Positions 45,898-53,237 of a stretch of DNA of 64,000 nucleotides are shown here, in pieces. The notes below the pieces were generated by a model, which had not been told where the DNA came from, did no database searches, and saw only the letters and a program-made list of their open reading frames with translations. A program made the position numbers and the translations under genes. Numbering within the stretch: the first letter of the stretch is position 1; each line of letters begins with the position of its first letter. Location of the stretch: the NCBI RefSeq assembly GCF_009769735.1, contig NZ_WSRO01000002.1, forward strand, positions 4,352,001 to 4,416,000, in the 5' to 3' direction. This DNA is from Streptomyces sp. BA2 (GTDB lineage: Bacteria; Actinomycetota; Actinomycetes; Streptomycetales; Streptomycetaceae).

Positions 45898-46938
45898 TCA
45901 CGGCCGTTGCCGCTGCGATCTCCACAACAGGTAGAGCGCGGAGGCGACGGCCGCGCCGCGTACCACCCACGGCCAGGTCTCGGCCATCGCGTCGCTCATG
46001 TGGCCGTCGGGGATGTCGTCGCCCCAGCGGCCTTCGTTCCTGCCCCACAGCCAGGTGATCCCGGCGGCCACGGAAAGCCCCGGCAGACCGAGTACGGCCC
46101 ACTTCGCCTCGGCGCGGCTGAGCCTGCGCGAGGCGTAGGCGAGGAGCCAGCCGCCGCCCAGGGCAAGCCAGTTGCCGAGGATGGCGCCGACGGTGAGGAG
46201 GGCCGCGGCGAGCAGGAGGAGGGGGTTGGTGAAGCGGGGGGCTGTGGGGGTTGGGGCGACGGAGGCGGTGGCGGGGCGGCGGAGGCGGAGGCGGCGCCGC
46301 GGGGCGGGGTGGCCGTCATCGACGTCTTCTTCGTCGACGTCCTCGTCGTCGTCGAAGTCCTCTTCCTCGTTCTCTTGCTCTTCCTTTTCGAGGCGCTTCT
46401 TCGGCGGGGGCTTGAGGATTTCCGGGATTTCTACGCCGCCGGTGAAGCCCGGCACGGTGTCGGCGAGGCCGAAGGGGCTGCTGTCCACTCGCCACCAGTC
46501 GGGCTCGGAACCGCTCTCACCGAGCTCGTCCGTGCCGGCGAGGTGCGGCGGGGACGGCACGTCCTCCTGGGGCGGGTCCGGTTCCTCCGCCGCCGCGGGG
46601 CGGGGCCGGGGGCGGGGGATCACGCTGCGCGGGCGCTTGGGGCGTTCCTTCGGCTCCGCTGTGCGCTGGGTGGGGACGGCGGGGCGGGGCTCGGCCGTCT
46701 CCTGTACGTCACCGGAGCCCGCGGCTTCGACGAGTTCTTCGGGGGTGCCGAGGCGGTCGAGGATGCGGCGTATCGCGGCCGGGCTTTCGGCCGTGGTCTT
46801 CGCCCGGCTGCGGTCGATCTGGTTCCGCAGGTCGGAGACCAGGCGCATGCGGGTGCCTGACGGCAGCTGGCGTTGCTGGGCCAGGTCGCCGACGCGGCTC
46901 AGATAGTCGTAGACGAGCTGATCGCTCTCGATCCCCAC
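45898..46938 (-). CDS. HAAS-domain membrane protein with acidic linker
   Basis: The protein has 346 aa. Residues 1-70 (YDYLSRVGDLAQQRQLPSGT, RRILDRLGTPEELVEAAG) match the HAAS sensor-like domain of DUF1700-type proteins. A Pro/Arg-rich and then strongly acidic stretch (EEEDFDDDEDVDEEDVDDG) links to about four C-terminal helices. The GTG start 46938 has GGAGGGG 5 bp upstream. The frame stays open to 50187 but that part is antisense to two helicase-related genes. Function unknown. Confidence 0.85.
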   Translation of the reverse strand: MGIESDQLVYDYLSRVGDLAQQRQLPSGTRMRLVSDLRNQIDRSRAKTTAESPAAIRRILDRLGTPEELVEAAGSGDVQETAEPRPAVPTQRTAEPKERPKRPRSVIPRPRPRPAAAEEPDPPQEDVPSPPHLAGTDELGESGSEPDWWRVDSSPFGLADTVPGFTGGVEIPEILKPPPKKRLEKEEQENEEEDFDDDEDVDEEDVDDGHPAPRRRLRLRRPATASVAPTPTAPRFTNPLLLLAAALLTVGAILGNWLALGGGWLLAYASRRLSRAEAKWAVLGLPGLSVAAGITWLWGRNEGRWGDDIPDGHMSDAMAETWPWVVRGAAVASALYLLWRSQRQRP

Positions 46939-47562
46939 GAAGTCCCCTCCGGGGCGGCCGCGTTGGCGACCCGCCCGTTGTACCCGGTGGGTCGACGGTA
47001 TCGCGTCCTCCGGGCTCCGGCAGGCCCGAGGGACCCGCAGCCTCCCCTGCCCGAACAGGCTTTCCCACCCACCCGCCCGATCACCCCGCAGCTTCCCCTG
47101 AACGAACAAGCTTTCCCGCCCGCCCACCCGATTACCCCGCGGTGCCAGGGGGGCTGCATTCCGGGCGGGGGCGGGTGGGGGGGGTGACGGGTGGGTGGGG
47201 AAACCCGACCCCCACGCACCCGCAGGCGGCAGTGAGACGCGAGGGGACGTGCCGGTATGTCTGCCCGGAGCACGGTTCGCGGCACTCCGGCGCCGAAGCA
47301 ACCCCACGGCCACCGGACGATAGCGAGGACGGACATACCGGCGCGGCCCCGCACCCAAGGCGGAGTGACGCCGCAGCAACGCACGATGACCCGCAGACAG
47401 CACCGCACCCACACACGCACCGCACCCGCACCCGCACCCGCACCCGCACCCGCACCCGGCCAGGGAACCGCGCCCCGCCCACACCCCCGCCCACACCCCC
47501 GCCCACACCCACAGACACCAGGAACGCCCGGCCCCGTGCCCCGACCCGCTACCGTGACCCTG
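46939..47562. repeat. 624-bp gene-free divergent region with G-run and microsatellite repeats
   Basis: This gap separates the divergent HAAS-protein and helicase-associated genes. It holds two tandem copies of the ~51-bp G-run element (47041-47140), an inverted fragment near 47190-47208, six copies of GCACCC (47422-47457) and three copies of the 12-bp unit CGCCCACACCCC (47476-47511). No coding frame is supported. Confidence 0.75.
47041..47140. repeat. Two tandem ~51-bp G-run elements
   Basis: Each copy reads, on the + strand, CCCCTG(n)CGAACA(R)GCTTTC, then CCACCCACCCGCCCGATCAC or CCGCCCGCCCACCCGATTAC, then CCCGC. The G-rich strand is the minus strand, in the direction of the HAAS gene. The same unit, in the other orientation, forms the array at 52984-53131. 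Confidence 0.75.
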
Positions 47563-50109
47563 ATGAGCACCGACGAGCAGCCCCAGCGCCCAGCGGACAG
47601 CCCCCGGTCCCTCGCCGAGGCACTCCGCTCCCGTGACGACGCGTCCCTCGGCGCGCTGCTCCACGCCCGCCCCGATCTGCTCACGCCCGTCCCGAACGAC
47701 CTCACCCAGCTCGCCACCCGCGCAGCCACCCGCGCCTCGGTGGTCCGCGCCCTGGAGCGGCTCGACCGGTTCGCCCAGCAGGTCGCCGAGGCACTCGCCG
47801 TGGCTCCGGAACCGGCGACGTACGACGAGCTGCACGCCCTCGTCGCGGGAGACGAGGGCGAGGGCGGGGGAGGCGACGCCTCCGTCGGCGCTGCCCTCAC
47901 CACCGCCCTCGCCACCCTCCGCGAGCAGGCCCTCATCTGGGGTGCCGACGACCGCCTCCGCCTGGTCCGCACCGCACGCGAACTCCTCGCCCCCGCCCCG
48001 CAGTACCCCTCCCCCACCGGCCTCGGCCCGACCGTCGCCGAAGCCACCGCGGGCATGTCGCCGAACCGTATGCAGGACATCGTGGCGGCGGCCGGGCTCC
48101 CCTCCACCCACGACGCGGTCTCCGCGGTCAAGTCGCTCACCGAGCTCTTCACGGACCGCACGCGGATGTCCGCGCTCCTCGACGAAGCCCCCGCCGAGTC
48201 CGTCGAAGTGCTCTCGCGGCTCGTCTGGGGCCCGCCGTACGGCCAGGTCACCGCCGATCCGGCCCGCCACCTGCGCTGGCTCCTGGACCGGGGGCTCCTG
48301 CTTCCCACCTCGCCCGGCACCGTCGTACTCCCCCGCGAGGCGGCCCTGCACCTGCGCGCTGGCCGCGCCCACCGGGTGCTCGAACCGGCGCCGCCCGCCG
48401 TCGAGCCGCTGCGCGAACACCGTCCACAGGCTGTGGACGCGGCGGCGGCGAGCCAGGCGTACATGGCGCTCGACACGGTCGAGGAGCTCCTGAAGGACTG
48501 GGACGAGGGCGGCCCCACCGTGCTGCGCGCGGGCGGCCTCAGCGTGCGCGACCTGAAGCGGACGGCGGTCGCCCTCGACGTACCTGAACCGGTGGCGGCG
48601 TTCTGGGTCGAACTTGCCTACGCGGCGGGCCTGGTGGCGTCGGACGGCGACGCGGACGAGCGGTACGCGGCGACGCCCGCGTACGACGACTGGCAGGAGC
48701 TGCCCGCCGCCGAGCGCTGGTCGGTCATCGCCACGGCCTGGCTGACGGCGACCCGCACGGCGGGCCTGATCGGCGGCCGTGACGGCAAGGACCGCACACT
48801 GTCGGCGCTCGGCCCGCACCTGGACCGCTCGTCGGCGCCGGAGATCCGCCGCCGGGTGCTCACGCTCCTCACCACCCTGCCGGACGGCGCGAGCCCCACC
48901 CCCGAGTCGATCCTCGCGCGCCTGCGGTGGGAGCGCCCGCCGCGCGGCTCCTCCGGGGGCGGCGCATCCACGGGCGGCGTGTCCACCCACGCTCCGGTCG
49001 GCAACGCACCCCTGGAGCTGCGGGCCCGCATCGCCCAATGGACGCTGAACGAAGCGGAGTTGCTGGGTGTCACGGGGCGCGGGGCACTGTCCGCGCACGG
49101 ACGGGCACTGCTCGGCTCCGAGAGCGAGGAGACCCCGGCAAGGGCAGGCGCCCACCCCTCCCCCGCCGAACTCGCCGCCTGCGGGGCACGAGCCGCCAGG
49201 CTCCTCGCCCCGCTGCTCCCCGAACCGCTCGATCACGTCCTGCTGCAGGCCGACCTCACGGCCGTGGCCCCCGGCCCGCTGGATCGGCCGCTGGCCGAGA
49301 CCCTCTCCGTGCTCGCCGACGTGGAGTCGAAGGGCGGCGCGACGGTGTACCGGTTCACGCCCGGCTCCGTGCGACGGGCGCTCGACGCGGGGAAGTCGGC
49401 GTCCGACCTGCACGCCTTCCTCGCCGCGCACTCCCGTACGCCGGTGCCGCAGCCGCTCGCGTACCTCATCGACGACGTGGCCCGTAAACACGGCCACCTG
49501 CGGATCGGCGCCGCGTCCGCGTACGTACGCTGCGACGACGAGGCCCTGCTGAACGAGATCCTCGCCGACAAGCGCTCCCAGGGCCTGCGCCTGCGCCGCC
49601 TCGCGCCCACCGTGCTCGCCGCGCAGGCCGACCCCGGGGCGCTCCTCGAAGGCCTGCGGGGGATGGGCTTCGCGCCCGCCGCGGAGAGCGCCGAGGGCGA
49701 CGTACTGATCACGCGGGCGCACGCCCACCGCTCGCCGCCCCGCACCAAACCGGAGCCGGTCCACGACGGGCCCCCGCTGCCCGACACCACCCTGATCGGC
49801 ACTGCCGTACGCGCCATCCGCGCCGGCGACCTGGCATCGACGACGCCCCGCAAGGCGACCCCGGAGAAGGGCGAAGCGCTGCCCCGCACCACGGCGGCGG
49901 AGACCCTCGCCACCATGCAGACCGCGGTCCTGACCGGCGAGGCGCTGTGGATCGGCTACGTCAACGCGGAGGGCTCGGCCAGCCAGCGCGTGATCGCCCC
50001 GATCCGGGTGGAGGGCGGCTTCGTCACGGCGTACGACCACACGGCGGACGAAGTCAGGACGTACCCCCTGCACCGGGTCACGGGCGTCGCGGAGCTGGCG
50101 GACGACTGA
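47563..50109 (+). CDS. Helicase-associated (Helicase_C_3/XPB N-terminal-like) domain protein
   Basis: The protein of 848 aa lacks Walker motifs. The middle and C-terminal parts match the helicase-associated domain annotated as Helicase_C_3: PLAYLIDDVARKHGHLRIGA, then SAYVRCDDEALLNEILADK. The C-terminus (LATMQTAVLTGEALWIGYVN and YDHTADEVRTYPLHRVTGVA) is WYL-like, a ligand- or nucleic-acid-binding fold. The XPB helicase gene follows 109 bp downstream, as in mycobacteria (a neighbour pair recalled from memory). A TACCGT box lies 7 bp before ATG 47563, so the mRNA may be leaderless. Confidence 0.88.
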   Translation: MSTDEQPQRPADSPRSLAEALRSRDDASLGALLHARPDLLTPVPNDLTQLATRAATRASVVRALERLDRFAQQVAEALAVAPEPATYDELHALVAGDEGEGGGGDASVGAALTTALATLREQALIWGADDRLRLVRTARELLAPAPQYPSPTGLGPTVAEATAGMSPNRMQDIVAAAGLPSTHDAVSAVKSLTELFTDRTRMSALLDEAPAESVEVLSRLVWGPPYGQVTADPARHLRWLLDRGLLLPTSPGTVVLPREAALHLRAGRAHRVLEPAPPAVEPLREHRPQAVDAAAASQAYMALDTVEELLKDWDEGGPTVLRAGGLSVRDLKRTAVALDVPEPVAAFWVELAYAAGLVASDGDADERYAATPAYDDWQELPAAERWSVIATAWLTATRTAGLIGGRDGKDRTLSALGPHLDRSSAPEIRRRVLTLLTTLPDGASPTPESILARLRWERPPRGSSGGGASTGGVSTHAPVGNAPLELRARIAQWTLNEAELLGVTGRGALSAHGRALLGSESEETPARAGAHPSPAELAACGARAARLLAPLLPEPLDHVLLQADLTAVAPGPLDRPLAETLSVLADVESKGGATVYRFTPGSVRRALDAGKSASDLHAFLAAHSRTPVPQPLAYLIDDVARKHGHLRIGAASAYVRCDDEALLNEILADKRSQGLRLRRLAPTVLAAQADPGALLEGLRGMGFAPAAESAEGDVLITRAHAHRSPPRTKPEPVHDGPPLPDTTLIGTAVRAIRAGDLASTTPRKATPEKGEALPRTTAAETLATMQTAVLTGEALWIGYVNAEGSASQRVIAPIRVEGGFVTAYDHTADEVRTYPLHRVTGVAELADD

Positions 50110-50218
50110 GGGCGGCCCCCGCGGCCCCCGGGCTGTGACGCAGACGGGCCCGTGGGCCGGACCGTATGCGCGCGCCATGCGGCACACTGGACGTTTGGCT
50201 TACCGAAAGGGTGCGCGC

Positions 50219-51862
50219 GTGAATGGTCCCCTCATCGTCCAGTCGGACAAGACTCTCCTGCTCGAGGTCGACCACGAGCAGGCCGAGGCCTGCCGCCGTG
50301 TCATCGCGCCCTTCGCGGAGCTGGAGCGTGCTCCCGAGCACATCCACACCTACCGCGTGACGCCGCTCGGGCTGTGGAACGCCCGTGCCGCGGGGCACGA
50401 CGCCGAGCAGGTCGTGGACGCCCTTGTGGAGTTCTCCCGCTATCCCGTGCCGCACGCGCTGCTCGTGGACATCGCCGAGACGATGGCGCGCTACGGCAGG
50501 CTCACCCTCTCGAAGCACCCCACGCACGGCCTGGTCCTGACCACCACCGACCGGCCGGTCCTGGAAGAGATCCTGCGGTCCAAGAAGGTGCAGCCGCTCG
50601 TCGGGGACAGGGTCGACGCGGACACCGTCGTCGTGCACCCCTCCGAGCGCGGGCAGATCAAGCAGACCCTCCTGAAGCTGGGCTGGCCCGCCGAGGACCT
50701 CGCCGGGTACGTCGACGGCGAGGCGCACCGGATCGAGCTCGCGGAGGACGGCTGGGCGCTGCGGCCATATCAGAAGCAGGCGGTCGAGGGGTTCTGGCAC
50801 GGCGGCAGCGGTGTGGTCGTGCTGCCGTGTGGTGCGGGAAAGACGCTGGTCGGGGCCGGTGCCATGGCCGAGGCCAAGGCGACGACGCTGATCCTGGTGA
50901 CCAACACGGTCTCCGCGCGGCAGTGGAAGAGCGAGCTGATCAAGCGGACCTCGCTGACCGAGGAGGAGATCGGCGAGTACAGCGGCACCCGGAAGGAGAT
51001 CCGGCCCGTCACCATCGCCACGTACCAGGTCCTGACGACGAAGCGGAAGGGCGTCTATCCGCACCTGGAGCTCTTCGACTCCCGTGACTGGGGGCTCATC
51101 GTCTACGACGAGGTGCACCTGCTGCCCGCCCCCGTCTTCAAGTTCACCGCCGACCTCCAAGCCCGGCGGCGGCTCGGTCTGACGGCCACGCTGGTGAGGG
51201 AGGACGGCCGCGAGTCGGACGTCTTTTCGTTGATCGGCCCCAAGCGGTTCGACGCTCCGTGGAAGGAGATCGAGGCGCAGGGGTACATCGCGCCCGCGGA
51301 CTGTGTCGAGGTGCGGGTCAATCTGACGGACGCGGAGCGGCTCGCGTACGCGACGGCCGAGGCCGAGGAGAAGTACCGCTTCTGTGCCACCACCGTCACG
51401 AAGCGGAAGGTGACGGAAGCGCTGGTGCGCAAGCACGCCGGTGAGCAGACCCTCGTCATCGGCCAGTACATCGACCAGCTGGACGAGCTGGGCGAGCACT
51501 TGGACGCGCCGGTCATCAAGGGCGAGACGACGAACGCGCAGCGCGAGAAGCTGTTCGGCGCGTTCCGGGAGGGCGAGATCTCCGTCCTCGTCGTCTCGAA
51601 GGTCGCGAACTTCTCGATCGACCTGCCCGAGGCTACGGTCGCGATCCAGGTGTCGGGGACGTTCGGCTCCCGGCAGGAGGAGGCACAGCGGCTCGGTCGC
51701 GTGCTGCGTCCGAAGGCTGACGGTCATGAGGCCCGCTTCTACTCCGTGGTGGCCCGGGACACCATCGACCAGGACTTCGCGGCGCACCGGCAGCGGTTCC
51801 TCGCGGAGCAGGGGTACGCGTACCGGATCGTGGACGCGGACGAGCTGCTGGCCGACAACTGA
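50219..51862 (+). CDS. XPB-type DNA helicase
   Basis: The SF2 helicase of 547 aa is of the XPB/Ssl2 type. An N-terminal damage-recognition-like domain (HIHTYRVTPLGLWNARAAGH) precedes the ATPase: Walker A GAGKT with Lys208, DEVH box at Asp297 and GLTATLVREDGRESDVFSLIG (motif III-like with RED). The second RecA domain has QEEAQRLGRVLRPK (motif VI arginines). It is thought to unwind damaged DNA with a nuclease partner, though bacterial partners are unclear. Its 3' 230 bp overlap the convergent GT87 frame. Confidence 0.95.
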   Translation: MNGPLIVQSDKTLLLEVDHEQAEACRRVIAPFAELERAPEHIHTYRVTPLGLWNARAAGHDAEQVVDALVEFSRYPVPHALLVDIAETMARYGRLTLSKHPTHGLVLTTTDRPVLEEILRSKKVQPLVGDRVDADTVVVHPSERGQIKQTLLKLGWPAEDLAGYVDGEAHRIELAEDGWALRPYQKQAVEGFWHGGSGVVVLPCGAGKTLVGAGAMAEAKATTLILVTNTVSARQWKSELIKRTSLTEEEIGEYSGTRKEIRPVTIATYQVLTTKRKGVYPHLELFDSRDWGLIVYDEVHLLPAPVFKFTADLQARRRLGLTATLVREDGRESDVFSLIGPKRFDAPWKEIEAQGYIAPADCVEVRVNLTDAERLAYATAEAEEKYRFCATTVTKRKVTEALVRKHAGEQTLVIGQYIDQLDELGEHLDAPVIKGETTNAQREKLFGAFREGEISVLVVSKVANFSIDLPEATVAIQVSGTFGSRQEEAQRLGRVLRPKADGHEARFYSVVARDTIDQDFAAHRQRFLAEQGYAYRIVDADELLADN

Positions 51863-52958
51863 GGACCAGGGCCGCGGCCAACAGGGGGTAGGGCGAGGCC
51901 AACGGCTGTTGCCAGTGAGGGAGTTGCAGGTCCAGGTCGCCCTGGTGGGGGACCAGCCACAGGGTGCGGACCGTGAAGAGGGTCGCCACCGCCGCGGTCA
52001 GGCGGGGGCGGCCCTCCGCCACGAGCAGGGTCAGGAGCGGTACGCACCAGATCCAGTGGTGGGACCAGCTGATGGGCGAGACCAGGAGCGCGGTGGCGGC
52101 GGTGAGGAGCACTCCGCGGGGTTCGCTGGGGGTACGGGCGGCCAGCCACAGCCCGACGGCGGCGACGAGAACGGCGGGGACGGCCCACAGGAGGCCGGGG
52201 TGCGGATCGTGTGCGGCTCTGGCCACAAGCCCCTGAAGCGACTGATTGTCGACGATCCACGCTTTGCCGACGCGGCCCGTCTCGAAGACGCGGTGGGTCC
52301 AGAAGTCGACGCTGGCGGCGGGGAGAGTCAGCGCGCCGAGGGCGACGGTGCCGACGAGGGCGGTGACAGCGGTGAACCCTTCACGCACGCGCCCGCGGAG
52401 GAAGAGGTACGCGATGAAGACGGCCGGGGTGAGCTTGAGCCCGGCGGCGATACCGATGGCGAAGCCCTTGCCGAGGGAGCCGGGGGGCCGGGTGAGGTCC
52501 CAGAGGATGAGGCAGGCGAGGGCGAGGTTGATCTGCCCGAAGAGGATCGTCTGAAAGACGGGCTCAAGCCAGAGGGCGAGGGCGGTGCAGGCGAGGAGGG
52601 GGGCGATGCGGGTGGGGAGCTGGGTGAGCCGGCAGGAGAGATGAATGAGAAGGGCGAGGAGGCAGACGTTGCCGACGACGAAGGCGAGCTTGAGGGCGGG
52701 GAGGGGGAGCCAGGTGGTGGGTACGAAGAGGATGGCGGCGAAGGGCGGGTACGTGGCCGGCAGCTCCCACTCGGTGACGGTGAACCCGTAGAGATCGCTC
52801 CCGTCCACGACGGCGGCGCCTTCGGCTCGGTAGACGAGGGCGTCGGCCATGGGGATGCGTTGGGCGACGCAGAGGACGGCGAGGACGGCAAGGGAAACGA
52901 CGAGAAAAGCCAAGGCTTTGACGCAACGTGACGCGCCACTGACAGACGGTTCCTTCAC
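51633..52958 (-). CDS. GT87-family mannosyltransferase-like membrane protein
   Basis: The product of 441 aa has about ten helices. It resembles the alpha-1,2-mannosyltransferase (DUF2029/PimE-type) GT-C family, with the external acidic loop ADALVYRAEGAAVVDGSDLY and PISWSHHWIWCVPLL. Donor sugar is usually polyprenyl-phospho-mannose. The GTG start 52958 gives VKEPSVSGASRCVKALAFLV. The last 77 codons lie antisense within the XPB gene and are low-complexity Pro/Arg; the stop has probably been lost or displaced. Confidence 0.85.
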   Translation of the reverse strand: MKEPSVSGASRCVKALAFLVVSLAVLAVLCVAQRIPMADALVYRAEGAAVVDGSDLYGFTVTEWELPATYPPFAAILFVPTTWLPLPALKLAFVVGNVCLLALLIHLSCRLTQLPTRIAPLLACTALALWLEPVFQTILFGQINLALACLILWDLTRPPGSLGKGFAIGIAAGLKLTPAVFIAYLFLRGRVREGFTAVTALVGTVALGALTLPAASVDFWTHRVFETGRVGKAWIVDNQSLQGLVARAAHDPHPGLLWAVPAVLVAAVGLWLAARTPSEPRGVLLTAATALLVSPISWSHHWIWCVPLLTLLVAEGRPRLTAAVATLFTVRTLWLVPHQGDLDLQLPHWQQPLASPYPLLAAALVLSCRPAARPRPRSGTRTPAPRGTAAGAPRSPGRWCPGPPRSRSGPHDRQPSDAARDRAAVPPPAGSRTSPTPGSRP

Positions 52959-52983
52959 GGCGGCGACCTTAGTGGATCGCTGC

Positions 52984-53131
52984 GGGGCAAACGGACGGGT
53001 GGGCGGGAGAGGCTTGTTCGTTCAGGGGGCGCTACGGGGTAAACGGGCGGGTGGGCGGGAAAGCCTGTTCGTTCAGGGCCGGATGCGGGGTAACGGGCGG
53101 GTGGGTGGGAGAGGCCCGTTCGGCAAGGACA
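52984..53131. repeat. Three tandem 51-52 bp G-run elements
   Basis: Copies start at 52984, 53036 and 53087. Consensus on the + strand is GGGGTAAACGGGCGGGTGGG, then CGGGAAAGSCTTGTTCGTTC and AGGGG. The array lies in the divergent promoter region between the GT87 and HelD genes and fills the spacer between both starts. It is the same element as at 47041-47140 but inverted. Confidence 0.8.
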
Positions 53132-53237
53132 CACCGCGGAGCCACAGGCACCGCGAGGAAAACCGGTGGCCCCGCCATGTAGCGGGGCATAAGATGCCCG
53201 GCCGGGCCCAGACCCAGCACCCCCGCCGGAGGCAACC

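Noticed and set aside
45898..50187. Open frame of 1429 codons on the - strand
   Set aside because: Only the last ~346 codons (GTG 46938) have a ribosome site and a domain. The rest is antisense to the helicase-associated protein gene and part of the XPB gene.
52959..53237. Rifamycin-associated element upstream of helD
   Set aside because: I see no copy of the known palindromic element; only the G-run array and a CATAAGAT-like -10 region.
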